The notes: a model not told the origin generated them from the letters alone. Shown: positions 51,147 through 61,165, counted from the stretch's first letter. The stretch is 64,000 bases of DNA from Psychroserpens sp. NJDZ02 (GCF_004843725.1 NZ_CP039451.1:3230001-3294000); one strand, 5' to 3'. Translations and numbers: made by a program.

Positions 51147-51803
51147 TTAAACCGATTGTTGTTCTTTAATTAATTCCGTTAAAACTTGTTTAAAGGTATC
51201 CACAGGTTGTGCACCTGTAACCGCACTTTTTCTATTAAAAACGACGGTTGGCACAGAATTTACACCCATATTTTTCCAATAGTCTTGTTTTGTTCTTACC
51301 TCTTTACGGGCATCTTCGTTGTCTAATTTAGCTAAAGCTTCGTCAGCATTTAAACCAACCTCTAAAAGTGCTGCTCTTAGAATATCATGTTTAGAGACAT
51401 CTTTACGGTCACTAAAAAAGGCTTTAGTTAATGTCATTTTTAATTCGGTTTGTTTACCAAAGTCTTTTGCATATTCTAATAACACGTGTGCGTCAAAAGT
51501 GTTGACCATACGCATGTCATCAAAATAATCGAATGTAAATCCTAATTCCGCACCAATCTCTGTCATGTTGCGCTTAGATTCATTTTGTTGCTCTGTAGTC
51601 GACCCGTATTTTTCGGTAATATGTTCGTTTACATTTTGACCTTCGACTGGCATATTTGGATTTAATTCAAAAGGTTGCCATTCTATTTCTACTTGATCTT
51701 CAACACCAAGTTCTTTGATTGCTTTTTCTAAACGTTTGTATCCGATGGTACACCAAGGGCATACAACGTCAGAAACGATATCTATTTTAAGTTTTTTTGT
51801 CAT
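51147..51803 (-). CDS. DsbA-family oxidoreductase, FrnE-like
   Basis: 218 residues with the cytoplasmic DsbA/FrnE signature: KIDIVSDVVCPWCTIGYKRLEKAI (Cys15-Pro-Trp-Cys18), PFELNPNMPVEGQN, and the cis-Pro loop NSVPTVVFNRK. FrnE-type proteins are thiol oxidoreductases or polyketide-isomerase-like enzymes tied to oxidative stress. No signal peptide. Operon partner of the peroxiredoxin. Confidence 0.9.
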   Translation of the reverse strand: MTKKLKIDIVSDVVCPWCTIGYKRLEKAIKELGVEDQVEIEWQPFELNPNMPVEGQNVNEHITEKYGSTTEQQNESKRNMTEIGAELGFTFDYFDDMRMVNTFDAHVLLEYAKDFGKQTELKMTLTKAFFSDRKDVSKHDILRAALLEVGLNADEALAKLDNEDARKEVRTKQDYWKNMGVNSVPTVVFNRKSAVTGAQPVDTFKQVLTELIKEQQSV

Positions 51804-51854
51804 GTTTTTAATTTTTAATTCAATTTTAGATTTATTTCTACAGTGCTAATCTAG

Positions 51855-52526
51855 TTATTTACTAATTAGATTACTATTTAGAAAACGGTGTTCATTTTCT
51901 TCATCTTTTGTGTCTTTATCTGTTGATACAACATTTAAAACCATAGAATTGACGATTCTGCTTTTACTTAAATCTTGATTTATAATTAAGGCTTTATGGA
52001 ATACGCCTAAAGTTTCTACATTAGCTTTTGGACTGCTATTATTGATTATAACAATAGAATATTGATCCTTTTCTGCTATTTTTATTTTTGAAATGAACGG
52101 TTTTAACAAATCCTCATCTTCCTTGAAAACAGGTGTGAATTTATTGTAATAATCTTCAGGTGCTTTATATCCGTTATTGGCGAAAGCATGATAATCTGCC
52201 AAATGCAATTCGCTGTCTATTGCGCTAGGTTCATACCCCAATAGTAGTATAGATTGATCTGCAGCGTTGTCTACATGAAACGGTGTGTTTACCTGTTGAT
52301 CAAAGCGTACAAGCCAATGATAGCTTAGTTTTTTGTTGAATATTGAAACACTAAGTTTTGATAATTCTTTTTTTAGATCTACCATAATAGATCTAAATTG
52401 ATATGGTGTTATTTCTTTTTTGTTGAAAACTAGAGACATAAAGCCAAGAGTTTCTGTAGTCGTTCTAAAAACGTCTTGGAAACTCTTTTCTGCTATATTT
52501 TTTATAGATTCTTCCTTAATTTTCAT
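51855..52526 (-). CDS. Putative Fe(II)/2-oxoglutarate oxygenase-like protein
   Basis: 223 residues. The middle has HWLVRFDQQVNTPFHVDNAADQSILLLGYEP, an H-x-D pair on a beta strand followed by a hydrophobic strand, and LGVFHKALI later with a basic residue beyond, the layout of the H-x-D...H facial triad of 2OG oxygenases. The assignment is from motif spacing only and could be wrong. It is inside the TetR-linked operon, so possibly an oxidative step in detoxification. Confidence 0.5.
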   Translation of the reverse strand: MKIKEESIKNIAEKSFQDVFRTTTETLGFMSLVFNKKEITPYQFRSIMVDLKKELSKLSVSIFNKKLSYHWLVRFDQQVNTPFHVDNAADQSILLLGYEPSAIDSELHLADYHAFANNGYKAPEDYYNKFTPVFKEDEDLLKPFISKIKIAEKDQYSIVIINNSSPKANVETLGVFHKALIINQDLSKSRIVNSMVLNVVSTDKDTKDEENEHRFLNSNLISK

Positions 52527-52549
52527 TAAAATACTTTTAGGTTTCTTTT

Positions 52550-52864
52550 TTAGAAAGTAACCAATTCGCTAATTTGAAGCACACCTTCAACATTACTGTA
52601 ATTTTTAATATCAGCAGCAAAGGTTTCTCCATGAGGTCCAAAAGACTCTTGAAAAGACACTACACTGTCAAATTTTAAATGTGCAATTGCTACGTAAGGA
52701 GCAGGCTCTCCTGGTACTCTGCTAGCCAAACCTAGGTCTAGTTCTAAACCTTTTAAGGCGTCACCAAGGGCCTCAACAATCATTGGTAAATGACTGTTAG
52801 TGTAATAGTCAGAATCAAACGTTACGTCTTTTCCGTTTGGGTACATTACAGATACTTTTATCAT
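52550..52864 (-). CDS. EthD-family protein
   Basis: 104 residues, ferredoxin-like dimeric barrel. MIKVSVMYPNGKDVTFDSDYYTNSHLPMIVEALG is the standard EthD start (Y..NHLPL), followed by PYVAIAHLKFDSVVSFQESFGPHGE. EthD proteins accompany degradation of ethers and other xenobiotics; the exact reaction is not known. Part of the TetR-linked operon. Confidence 0.88.
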   Translation of the reverse strand: MIKVSVMYPNGKDVTFDSDYYTNSHLPMIVEALGDALKGLELDLGLASRVPGEPAPYVAIAHLKFDSVVSFQESFGPHGETFAADIKNYSNVEGVLQISELVTF

Positions 52865-52947
52865 AATATGTTTTTTATAAAATTAGTAAACCTTCTGCAA
52901 AAAGAACAGAAGGTTTACAGCTATTAATAAATACTCAAGGGATTCTC

Positions 52948-53496
52948 TTATTTTTTCCAAGCAAAAGCTTTGAAAGCATCATCAACAGGTGTGTTGGCAA
53001 TGTGATTTGTATAGTTACTAATTACTTTTTGAGATAATCCTAAAATAATCTCTAATACTTGTTGCTCACCATATCCAGCAGCATAAAAAGTGGTTAAATC
53101 TTCTTGAGTTACATTACCACGGTTTCTAACAATTGTTAATGCCATAGTGCGTAATGCTTCTAATTTAGGATTTTCTAAAGGTGTTTCGTTACGTAAAGCT
53201 TCTGTGATTGCGTCATCAACTTTCATCATTTTTGCAATTCCTGTATGTGCTGGTACGCAGTAATGACACCCGTGCTCAACATTTATAGCTTGCCATACAA
53301 CAGTTAATTCTTCTTCATTAAATGAGGTTTGGGTAAATAACTCATGTAATTTTTGGTAAGCATCTAATAATTGAGGAGCTCCAGCTAATACACCATGTAA
53401 CCCAGGAATCATACCGTAAGCTTTTTGAGAGTTTTCTAATAATGGTTTTGCTTCAGTTGGAGCAGACTCGATGTTGTGAATTTTTAAAGTTGTCAT
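52948..53496 (-). CDS. Carboxymuconolactone decarboxylase family (AhpD-like) protein
   Basis: 182 residues. The redox motif is EHGCHYCVPAHTGIA, with Cys77, Cys80 and His84, the E..H/C..C...H signature of AhpD-like alkylhydroperoxidases. AhpD supplies electrons to peroxiredoxins, which fits the peroxiredoxin gene downstream. First gene of the operon behind tetR, with a TetR-type palindrome (53529-53544) in the leader region. Confidence 0.9.
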   Translation of the reverse strand: MTTLKIHNIESAPTEAKPLLENSQKAYGMIPGLHGVLAGAPQLLDAYQKLHELFTQTSFNEEELTVVWQAINVEHGCHYCVPAHTGIAKMMKVDDAITEALRNETPLENPKLEALRTMALTIVRNRGNVTQEDLTTFYAAGYGEQQVLEIILGLSQKVISNYTNHIANTPVDDAFKAFAWKK

Positions 53497-53528
53497 ATTT
53501 TTTTATTTTAATTGTTTGTTAATTTTTT

Positions 53529-53544
53529 CTAAACGTTCGTTTAG
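53529..53544. promoter_or_regulatory. TetR-type operator before the AhpD-like operon
   Basis: Inverted repeat CTAAACG-TT-CGTTTAG between tetR and the AhpD-like gene. It shares the pattern CTAAnCG-nn-CGnTTAG with the palindrome upstream of tetR, so one regulator probably binds both. Confidence 0.65.
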
Positions 53545-53566
53545 TTATTGTTTAAAAAAAATGATT

Positions 53567-54130
53567 TTAAATGGTTTCAAAAATCATTTCTATGTAATCT
53601 TCTATTTCTTCTTTTGTGTTTACTCTTGACGCCGCAGCTAATCCGTGCTTTGCTAAAAGTAAATAATTAGCTTGTTTTAATACAGTGGCTTCCTCTTTAT
53701 TAGGATCCAATGCTAATTTTTGGATAATAATTTCTTTTAGATTGGCCATAAACGCAGTCATTTGTGCTTTGACTAACTCATCTTCAGTTTCGGAAAACTC
53801 ATTATAAGTATTTGTTACTAAGCAACCTTTTATATTGTCGCTTTTAAAACTAGAACTTACAGAATCGTAAAAAAATTGTTTGATATCATTAACACCTTGG
53901 GTACCATTTTTAAATTTATCTAGAGTAACATTGACTTTAGCTTTATATTGCTTTAAGCTTTCTAAAAATAAACCATGTTTACTTTCAAAACTAGAATAGA
54001 TCGAAAACTTGTTTATGCCCATTGCTTTTTCAAGCATTTGCATCGAGGTATTTTCATAGCCGTTACGCCAAAACAATTGCATGGCCTTGTCAACAACTTC
54101 TTCTTCTATATATTGCTTTTTTCTAGCCAT
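53567..54130 (-). CDS. TetR/AcrR-family transcriptional regulator
   Basis: 187 residues. N-terminal TetR helix-turn-helix: VVDKAMQLFWRNGYENTSMQMLEKAMGINKFSIYSSFESKHGLF (about residues 10-53); the C-terminal domain is the variable ligand-binding part. Type resembles the YxaF/NemR-like group with a Cys (GCLVTNTYNEF) that might sense electrophiles. It lies upstream of six redox genes in the same direction, and palindromes flank it, so it is the likely repressor of itself and of that operon. Confidence 0.92.
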   Translation of the reverse strand: MARKKQYIEEEVVDKAMQLFWRNGYENTSMQMLEKAMGINKFSIYSSFESKHGLFLESLKQYKAKVNVTLDKFKNGTQGVNDIKQFFYDSVSSSFKSDNIKGCLVTNTYNEFSETEDELVKAQMTAFMANLKEIIIQKLALDPNKEEATVLKQANYLLLAKHGLAAASRVNTKEEIEDYIEMIFETI

Positions 54131-54152
54131 TATTTCTAATTACACTACAAAA

Positions 54153-54168
54153 CTAACCGATCGGTTAG
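54153..54168. promoter_or_regulatory. TetR-type operator upstream of tetR
   Basis: A perfect 16-base palindrome CTAACCGATCGGTTAG 23 bases upstream of the tetR start, in the gap to the next gene. Matches the second site at 53529. Confidence 0.75.
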
Positions 54169-54190
54169 ATATAGTAATGGACTTTAACAT

Positions 54191-55282
54191 TTATTTAGTT
54201 TTTACCTTATTATAAAAGCGTCTTATCTTATTATAGATATAAGTATTTGTCTTTACATGGTAAAACGAAATAAAGCATACAACGACTATAAACACAATAG
54301 CTCCGATAATTGCTTGTGTTGGTGTTAAGCTTTTATAAAAGAATTGCTTTAAGCTTAAACCTGTAAAACTTCCATAAATAATCATGAAGTGTATCACGTA
54401 AATAGATAATGTTTTTTGTCCAATTCTAGTTACGATAGGTTGTTTAAGCTGGTTTTCAAAAGTGTAAAATAGGCCAAAAATCACCAAGACATTTCCTAAG
54501 CGACTAAATAAATAATTATAATCAGCACTTCTAGTAAATAGAGGTACATTAAATAGGTTGTCTAAAATTTTTAAAGCAGCGGAAGAGTAGAAGCTTAAGA
54601 ATACTCCAATAATTAAGAAACTAACGATTTTAAATACTTTGTAATTTTTTTTATGTCCAAATTTAGAAAATAACACAGCAATAAAACCGCCAAAAGAGAC
54701 ATAGCCAAACCAAGGAATAATAGTAAAAACAGATCCGTTTTGTAAACTCAGATAGTTAGAAAACAATACGGGAGCATTTTCAAATTTTAAAGTACGATAC
54801 AAAGGTTCTGACACAAATATGCTAAACGCAATAATTAAAAATAAGCTGGCTAAAACTAACTCATTTTTAAAGCTTATTTTGTACAATATAATTAAAATAA
54901 TTAACGATACTCCTATACATTGTAGGACATCGACTTGTAAAAAATTCATATTAACTTGCCCATACATCAAGCTGAAAAACGAAAAACGCAAGGCATAACC
55001 AAGTCCTATAAGTAGTATCCCTCGGTTGAGACCTTTTTTTATACGTTCTTTATCTGTACCTTTTTCTTTAGCTTTTAATAATAAAAACACAAAGACTAAA
55101 CCTGTAATTGTAAAAAAGACAGGAGCTGTTATCCCTCTAAAATAAGACCATAGGTTATAAATGGGGTTTGTCGTATCTCTGTAAATAGGGTTTAAAAGGG
55201 AGTCTATAAAATGACCTTGCAACATCATTAAAATGGCAAAAGCTCTTACGGCGTCAAGAAAAAATAGTCTGGTTGGTTTCAA
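54191..55282 (-). CDS. Polytopic acyltransferase-like membrane protein (DUF1624/HGSNAT type)
   Basis: 363 residues with about ten transmembrane helices. It starts RLFFLDAVRAFAILMMLQGHFIDSLL with the conserved Asp and His of the heparan-alpha-glucosaminide acetyltransferase-like (DUF1624) family, then WSYFRGITAPVFFTITGLVFVF. Members are thought to acetylate envelope glycans across the membrane. It ends shortly upstream of tetR on the same strand, but the operator palindrome between them suggests separate transcription. Confidence 0.85.
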   Translation of the reverse strand: MKPTRLFFLDAVRAFAILMMLQGHFIDSLLNPIYRDTTNPIYNLWSYFRGITAPVFFTITGLVFVFLLLKAKEKGTDKERIKKGLNRGILLIGLGYALRFSFFSLMYGQVNMNFLQVDVLQCIGVSLIILIILYKISFKNELVLASLFLIIAFSIFVSEPLYRTLKFENAPVLFSNYLSLQNGSVFTIIPWFGYVSFGGFIAVLFSKFGHKKNYKVFKIVSFLIIGVFLSFYSSAALKILDNLFNVPLFTRSADYNYLFSRLGNVLVIFGLFYTFENQLKQPIVTRIGQKTLSIYVIHFMIIYGSFTGLSLKQFFYKSLTPTQAIIGAIVFIVVVCFISFYHVKTNTYIYNKIRRFYNKVKTK

Positions 55283-55347
55283 ATGGTAATTGTTGTTAGT
55301 GATGTAAAGATAATAGTTATATTTAAAGTCTAAAACTTTAGGATAAT

Positions 55348-56724
55348 ATGTACGATAAAATAAATGAGTTGGTTGGTGATTTTGCCTCTTTTGTTTGGGG
55401 TCTACCTTTATTAGTTTTGTTAATTGGAGGTGGATTATATCTATTAATACTATCCGAATTTTTACCTTTTAGATATTTAGGACATGCCATACAAGTGTTA
55501 CGTGGTAAGTATGATAATAAAGATGACGACGGAGAAATTACTCATTTCCAAGCCTTAACAACAGCATTGTCCTCAACTATCGGTATGGGGAATATTGCAG
55601 GTGTCGCAGTTGCTATATCCATTGGAGGACCAGGTGCTGTATTTTGGATGTGGATTAGTGCTATAGTTGGTATGTCTACTAAGTTTTTTACCTCAAGTTT
55701 AGCCATAATGTATCGTGGTAAGGATAGTGAAGGTAATACCCAAGGCGGTCCAATGTATTTTATAACGGAAGGTTTGGGTAAAAACTGGAAACCGTTAGCT
55801 ATGTTTTTTAGTGCCTGTGGTTTAATCGGGGCATTGCCTGTGTTTAATGTTAATCAATTAACGCAAGCTATTAATGATATTGTATTAAGGCCTAATGGGA
55901 TTACGGTTAATTTTACTTCAAATTTAATTATTGGATTGGTCCTGGTAACGATTACTTCTGTTGTGATCTTGGGAGGTTTAAATCGAATAAGTAAAGTGGC
56001 ATCCAAGTTAGTACCAAGTATGGTATTGTTGTATTTTATATTGATACTTATTATTTTGTTCGCTAATGCGGAAGTCGTGCCAACTTATTTTAAGTTAATT
56101 TTTACAGATGCTTTTGCAGCAGAAAATTATAAAGGAGATGCCTTTTTAGGAGGCCTTTTAGGTGGATTGATTATTTTAGGAGTGCGTCGTGGTGCCTTTT
56201 CAAACGAAGCCGGTATTGGTACAGCACCTTTGGCTCATGGAGCTGCGAAAACTAACGAGCCTATTCGCGAAGGGTTAGTGGCTATGTTAGGACCTGCAAT
56301 TGATACTTTAATAGTATGTACATTAACGGCTTTAGCTATTTTGGTCACTGGTGTTTGGGAAAGCACAGACGCCAATGGAGTTAGTTTAACAGCAAAAGCA
56401 TTTAGTAGTGCTATGCCACTTTATGGTAAATATTTATTGTTAATCTGCATTGTGGTGTTTAGTGTATCGTCACTGTTTTCGTATTCGTATTACGGAAGTA
56501 AATGCTTATCGTTTTTAATAGGAGATAAAAACAAACATTACTATAATTACTTTTATATAATCAGTATCATTTTGGGAGCAACCACATCTTTAGCCTTAAT
56601 GATTAATTTAATAGATGGTGTCTTTGCATTAATGGCCATTCCAACGATGACAGCAACTTTAATTTTATCACCACGAGTGGTAAAAGCAGCAAAAGATTAT
56701 TTTAAAAGAATGAAAGATTTATAA
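55348..56724 (+). CDS. Alanine/glycine:cation symporter (AGCS) family protein
   Basis: 458 residues, about ten membrane helices. The AGCS signature is TTALSSTIGMGNIAGVAVAISIGGPGAVFWMW, and GVRRGAFSNEAGIGTAPLAHGAAKT is the second conserved motif. These transporters import alanine or glycine (some D-alanine) with Na+ or H+. Single gene, divergent from the acyltransferase. Confidence 0.93.
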   Translation: MYDKINELVGDFASFVWGLPLLVLLIGGGLYLLILSEFLPFRYLGHAIQVLRGKYDNKDDDGEITHFQALTTALSSTIGMGNIAGVAVAISIGGPGAVFWMWISAIVGMSTKFFTSSLAIMYRGKDSEGNTQGGPMYFITEGLGKNWKPLAMFFSACGLIGALPVFNVNQLTQAINDIVLRPNGITVNFTSNLIIGLVLVTITSVVILGGLNRISKVASKLVPSMVLLYFILILIILFANAEVVPTYFKLIFTDAFAAENYKGDAFLGGLLGGLIILGVRRGAFSNEAGIGTAPLAHGAAKTNEPIREGLVAMLGPAIDTLIVCTLTALAILVTGVWESTDANGVSLTAKAFSSAMPLYGKYLLLICIVVFSVSSLFSYSYYGSKCLSFLIGDKNKHYYNYFYIISIILGATTSLALMINLIDGVFALMAIPTMTATLILSPRVVKAAKDYFKRMKDL

Positions 56725-56857
56725 GTAATGTGTTTATCCGTAATTAAATGCTTTTTATATAAAAATTAACTATTAAAAGTTTTTTTATTATTTAATGATC
56801 CAAAAGTGAATTCCATACGTATGTATATATGTTAATTAAACCTTAAATTATATTTGT

Positions 56858-57931
56858 ATGAAAAAATTATTTACTTTTTTATTTTTATTATCGGTCATTA
56901 CTAGCTTTTCACAAGTTAAACCCAACTTGACTAACACAGGAACAACAGGAACGTTAACAGCATATACTGGAACAACCACAATAACCACAGATAATTTTAT
57001 TTTAGAGAATGCAATTATTTCTGGATCTTTGAATATTAAAGCTAATAATGTAACTATTAAAAATTGTTTAATAGAAACTGGAGGCTATTATGGTATACGT
57101 TGTAACTACGAAGATTCTAACGGTAATGATTATACCAATTTATTAGTAGAAGACTGTGAAATTAGAGGAATGCTAAGTGCAGCTATATATGGAGATAATT
57201 TTACAGCCAGAAGATGTAATATCTGGAATAGTGGAAGTGATGGATTAAAGCCTGTAAGTAATTTTTTGATTGAATCCTGTTATATTCATGAATTAGGTTA
57301 TACAGATGGTGCTCATGCAGATGGTGTACAAATGGTAAATGGTGGAAACGGTGTAATGAGATGGAATAATTTTGATATGCCATGGGATGATCCTACTTAT
57401 GCAAATAGTCAGTGTATTATTATGTCTACTAATGTCGGGACTATTGATGATGTTTTAATTGAAGACAACTGGATTAATGGAGGTGGATATAGTGTGCAGA
57501 TTATAGATAAAGGAAATGGGTATGGTGTGCCTACAAATGTTTCTGTTTTGAATAATTTATTTGGTAGAGATCACCAGTTTGGTCCACAAAGAACGGATAC
57601 AGGTATTGTTTGGCAATGTAATACATACGAGGATAATGGTGAAGCTATTGGGGATTGTCCTTCATTATCTGTGGAGAGTATTACAGCTAGTAATAGCATT
57701 AATATTTTTCCAAACCCTACTTCTGATTTTTTAAATTTAAATTTCAAAGAAAACCTTTCAGGAACTCTATTTTTATATGATTTATCTGGAAAAAAGGTGA
57801 TAGATTTAGCGGTAAACAGTAATGGTAATGACAGTGTTACAATAGATTGTTCTGAGTTTGCTCCAGGTATTTATTTATTAAAAATAGAATCAAAAAACAG
57901 ACTGTATTCTTCAAAAATAATAATTAAATAA
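56858..57931 (+). CDS. Secreted right-handed beta-helix protein with T9SS type A sorting domain
   Basis: 357 residues: signal peptide (MKKLFTFLFLLSVITSFSQ), a parallel beta-helix domain (about 45-265; repeats such as NVTIKNCLIETGGYYGIRC and NFTARRCNIWNSGSDGL), and a C-terminal type IX sorting domain (SINIFPNPTSDFLNL...GTLFLYDLSGKKV...GIYLLKI). The beta-helix shape suggests a polysaccharide-active protein such as a lyase, but no catalytic residues can be named. A TATATTTG element lies right before the ATG (56849-56856). Exported through the outer membrane. Confidence 0.88.
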   Translation: MKKLFTFLFLLSVITSFSQVKPNLTNTGTTGTLTAYTGTTTITTDNFILENAIISGSLNIKANNVTIKNCLIETGGYYGIRCNYEDSNGNDYTNLLVEDCEIRGMLSAAIYGDNFTARRCNIWNSGSDGLKPVSNFLIESCYIHELGYTDGAHADGVQMVNGGNGVMRWNNFDMPWDDPTYANSQCIIMSTNVGTIDDVLIEDNWINGGGYSVQIIDKGNGYGVPTNVSVLNNLFGRDHQFGPQRTDTGIVWQCNTYEDNGEAIGDCPSLSVESITASNSINIFPNPTSDFLNLNFKENLSGTLFLYDLSGKKVIDLAVNSNGNDSVTIDCSEFAPGIYLLKIESKNRLYSSKIIIK

Positions 57932-57983
57932 ACTATTGATAACTAATAGTATTGATGCATAAGGAATTTGCTTAATACAAGTC

Positions 57984-58904
57984 TTATCCTTTATTAATTG
58001 ACGCCTTAAATTGTTGAGGCGTCATTAATTCCATTTTTTTAAATTGTCTATTAAAGTAACTCGTATTATTAAAACCGGATTTAAAGGCAATGTCAGACAT
58101 TCTAAAATCTTTGGAGTCTTTGATTAGTTTTTTAGAAAATTTAATTTTTTCAGAGTTAATGTAGTCAATAGGAGAGACGCCTAAGGTGTTTTTAAATTGC
58201 TTATGGAAGTGCGATGTGCTCATATAAGCTTTTTTTGCTAATATAGCCACGCTAATATCTTTATTAGTTAAATTGTCTTTTATGTATTTAACCACTGTTC
58301 CTATTCTGGTATCATTAAAAATTTGATTAGGGTCATTAATAATTAAAGACTTGGCTTTGGTTTGTAATAGCCTAATAATTAATTCCTGTATCATTAAATC
58401 CAGTAGCACATCCTTAGATTTATTATTGTTTGTAAAAGTGTAGGTTAGACGTTCTATTAAATGATTAACATCTGTGTTATTTATTAAATGTGATGAAGTC
58501 TCGTCTAGGTCCCAAGTATTATTTTCGTTTTCAATAGCAACGTGCTGATTAAACTTTTGAACAACTTCATCAATTTTAAAAGCGTCAATACCTAAAGCAA
58601 GACATTGTGTTGGCATTTTTGTTGTGGCAATAGGAAAGTCAATAACCATTTCCTTATTGGTGGGCATCACTACAGATTCACCAGGACAAAAATCAAAAGG
58701 GTCAAAACCCTCTATATGCATTACTTTTTTACCAGTAAGCATACTAGCTATAACAGGGAAGTTAAAGGTCAACGACACTTTTTCCGCGAAAGCGTGCGTT
58801 TCAAAAATATTAAGTTCTGCATAGTCGGCATTATAGGTCGTTCTGTTTTCTATTAAAGTAGTTAGTTTTCTATGGTTTTGATGTTGATTTAATAGCGAAT
58901 GCAT
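57984..58904 (-). CDS. AraC-family transcriptional regulator
   Basis: 306 residues. The N-terminal AraC_N-type sensing domain (about 30-190) is followed by the C-terminal double helix-turn-helix: DISVAILAKKAYMSTSHFHKQFKNTLGVSPIDYI and FRMSDIAFKSGFNNTSYFNRQFKKMELMTPQQF. It is divergent from the aldehyde dehydrogenase gene, 171 bases apart, and is the likely activator of that gene, as in similar loci. Confidence 0.92.
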   Translation of the reverse strand: MHSLLNQHQNHRKLTTLIENRTTYNADYAELNIFETHAFAEKVSLTFNFPVIASMLTGKKVMHIEGFDPFDFCPGESVVMPTNKEMVIDFPIATTKMPTQCLALGIDAFKIDEVVQKFNQHVAIENENNTWDLDETSSHLINNTDVNHLIERLTYTFTNNNKSKDVLLDLMIQELIIRLLQTKAKSLIINDPNQIFNDTRIGTVVKYIKDNLTNKDISVAILAKKAYMSTSHFHKQFKNTLGVSPIDYINSEKIKFSKKLIKDSKDFRMSDIAFKSGFNNTSYFNRQFKKMELMTPQQFKASINKG

Positions 58905-59075
58905 AAGTCACGTTAATTTTTTATGTTAACAAATCTGTTAATAATAGATATGTTCAAAATAATGATAATTCTGTTCTATATAATTGGGATATGATAAAAT
59001 AACTTTATCAAAATTAAATATAATATATTTTTTAGATTAAAATTTTATCTAATTACTAATTTAACAACAATTTGT

Positions 59076-60575
59076 ATGAGTTATTCTAAACCTGAGTTTA
59101 AAGAGAAATATGGCAATTTTATAAATGGAAAATTTGTAGAACCCATAGGTGGTCAATATTTCGAGAACACCTCTCCAATCGATAATAGCTTAATTGCTAA
59201 ATATCCACGTTCTCAAAAAGAAGATGTCGAAATGGCTTTAGATGCTGCTAATGCTGCTAAAGAAGCTTGGGGCAACACCTCTGCGACAGAAAGATCAACG
59301 TTATTAAATAAGGTAGCAGATATTATTGAAGCTAATTTAGAAGAATTTGCTCTAGTAGAAACCTGCGATAATGGAAAACCTATCAGAGAAACTTTAAATG
59401 CGGATATTCCTTTAGCGGTAGACCATTGGCGCTATTTTGCAGCATGTATTAGATCGGAAGAAGGAAGCGCATCAGAATTAGATCAGAACACTTTATCATT
59501 AAACATTAAGGAACCTTTAGGCGTTATTGGCCAAATTATACCATGGAATTTTCCTTTATTAATGCTCTCTTGGAAATTACCTCCAGCTTTGGTAACAGGT
59601 AACTGTGTGGTTTTAAAACCTGCAGAACAAACACCAGCTAGTGCCACTTTATTGATGGAAAAAATTGCTGAGGTTTTTCCTCCTGGAGTAGTAAATATTG
59701 TACATGGGTTTGGTCCAGAAGCTGGAAAACCTTTAGCGTCAAGTTCTAAAGTCGATAAAGTTGCTTTTACTGGAGAAACGACAACGGGGCAATTAATTAT
59801 GCAGTATGCGTCTAAAAACCTGAATCCTGTAACTATGGAATTAGGAGGTAAATCGCCAAATGTATTTTTTAATTCTGTTATGGATCATGACGATGCTTAT
59901 TTAGATAAAGCTATTGAGGGTGCAGTTTTATTTGCTTTTAATAAAGGAGAAGTATGCACATGCCCATCTAGATTATTGGTTCAAGAAGATATTTATGATG
60001 CCTTTATGGAGCGTGTTGTAGCCCGTACTAATGCAATTATTCAAGGTAATCCGTACGAGTTAAGTACTATGGTTGGCGCGCAAGCTTCAAAAGATCAATA
60101 TGAGAAAATACAATCGTATTTTAAAATAGGAAAAGAAGAAGGTGCAAAAGTATTAACCGGTGGGGATGCTAGAAAACTGGACGGAAACTTAGCGAATGGA
60201 TTTTATATCCAACCTACTATTTTAGAAGGGCATAATAAAATGCGAGTATTTCAAGAAGAAATTTTTGGACCAGTACTTTGTGTAACTAAATTTAAAGATG
60301 AAGCGGAAGCTATAGAGATTGCAAATGATACGCTTTATGGATTAGGAGCGGGAGTTTGGACAAGAGATGCACATCAACTGTATCAAATACCTCGCGCTAT
60401 TAAAGCGGGGCGTGTTTGGGTAAATTGTTATCATGCTTACCCTGCACATGCGCCATTTGGAGGTTACAAAAAATCTGGATTTGGTAGAGAAAACCATGTC
60501 ATGATGCTTAACTATTACCGTCAAACTAAAAACATGTTAATCTCTTATGATAAAAATAAATTAGGTTTCTTTTAA
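59076..60575 (+). CDS. NAD-dependent aldehyde dehydrogenase
   Basis: 499 residues, full length. Signature motifs: [22 protein letters not shown] and FTGETTTG (NAD site), [12 protein letters not shown] with the general-base Glu, and [15 protein letters not shown] with catalytic Cys294. The VCTCPSR motif is typical of the AldB/ExaC/acetaldehyde dehydrogenase group. Oxidises short aldehydes such as acetaldehyde. DUF779 gene downstream supports this group. Confidence 0.95.
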   Translation: MSYSKPEFKEKYGNFINGKFVEPIGGQYFENTSPIDNSLIAKYPRSQKEDVEMALDAANAAKEAWGNTSATERSTLLNKVADIIEANLEEFALVETCDNGKPIRETLNADIPLAVDHWRYFAACIRSEEGSASELDQNTLSLNIKEPLGVIGQIIPWNFPLLMLSWKLPPALVTGNCVVLKPAEQTPASATLLMEKIAEVFPPGVVNIVHGFGPEAGKPLASSSKVDKVAFTGETTTGQLIMQYASKNLNPVTMELGGKSPNVFFNSVMDHDDAYLDKAIEGAVLFAFNKGEVCTCPSRLLVQEDIYDAFMERVVARTNAIIQGNPYELSTMVGAQASKDQYEKIQSYFKIGKEEGAKVLTGGDARKLDGNLANGFYIQPTILEGHNKMRVFQEEIFGPVLCVTKFKDEAEAIEIANDTLYGLGAGVWTRDAHQLYQIPRAIKAGRVWVNCYHAYPAHAPFGGYKKSGFGRENHVMMLNYYRQTKNMLISYDKNKLGFF

Positions 60576-60596
60576 TAGAAATTGAATACGAGGAGA

Positions 60597-60630
60597 AGCT
60601 GAATTACAAAATGTAGTTCGGCTTTTTTTT
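60597..60630 (+). terminator. Terminator between the aldehyde dehydrogenase and DUF779 genes
   Basis: AGCTGAATTACA pairs with TGTAGTTCGGCT around AAA, followed by eight T. It would reduce, but need not abolish, read-through to the DUF779 gene. Confidence 0.7.
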
Positions 60631-60650
60631 AATAAACTTAAAAGTAACTT

Positions 60651-61004
60651 ATGGAAAGAATTGCGATTACAACGGAAGCAACAAAAATATTAGAACAGTT
60701 GAAAGCAAAACATGGTGATTTGATTTTTCATCAAAGCGGAGGTTGTTGCGATGGGTCTGCTCCCATGGTTTTTGAAAAAGGAGATATGTATTTGGATGAA
60801 AGCGATATTCTTTTAGGGACTTTAAATGACGTTAATTTTTATATGAATCAAGATCAATTTGAATATTGGAAACATACACACCTTACTGTAGATATAACTG
60901 AAGGTCGAGGGGCTAGTTTTTCGTTAGAAATACCTTTGGGACTTCGGTTTTTAATTCATTCTAGGTTATTAACTAAAGAAGAAGAAGTGTTTTTTAATTC
61001 GTAG
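60651..61004 (+). CDS. DUF779 protein
   Basis: 117 residues with the DUF779 pattern KHGDLIFHQSGGCCDGSAPMVF and a C-terminal GASFSLEIPLGLRFLIHSR. Members are usually encoded beside acetaldehyde dehydrogenases like the gene upstream; function not established. The cysteine pair GGCCDGS may bind metal. Confidence 0.9.
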   Translation: MERIAITTEATKILEQLKAKHGDLIFHQSGGCCDGSAPMVFEKGDMYLDESDILLGTLNDVNFYMNQDQFEYWKHTHLTVDITEGRGASFSLEIPLGLRFLIHSRLLTKEEEVFFNS

Positions 61005-61043
61005 TAGGACCTAAAAACACGTAATTTTTCATTTTAACAATTT

Positions 61044-61087
61044 AAGCTTTAAAAATTAGTGATATTCGCTATTTTAAAGCTTTTTTT
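61044..61087 (+). terminator. Terminator after DUF779
   Basis: AAGCTTTAAAA pairs with TTTTAAAGCTT across a 20-base interval that also pairs partly, followed by seven T. Confidence 0.65.
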
Positions 61088-61165
61088 GTGCTTAATAATT
61101 AAATATTTAACAAATTTGAATTAATTTTATTGCTAATTTGATATATTTATGCTAAATTAATATAT

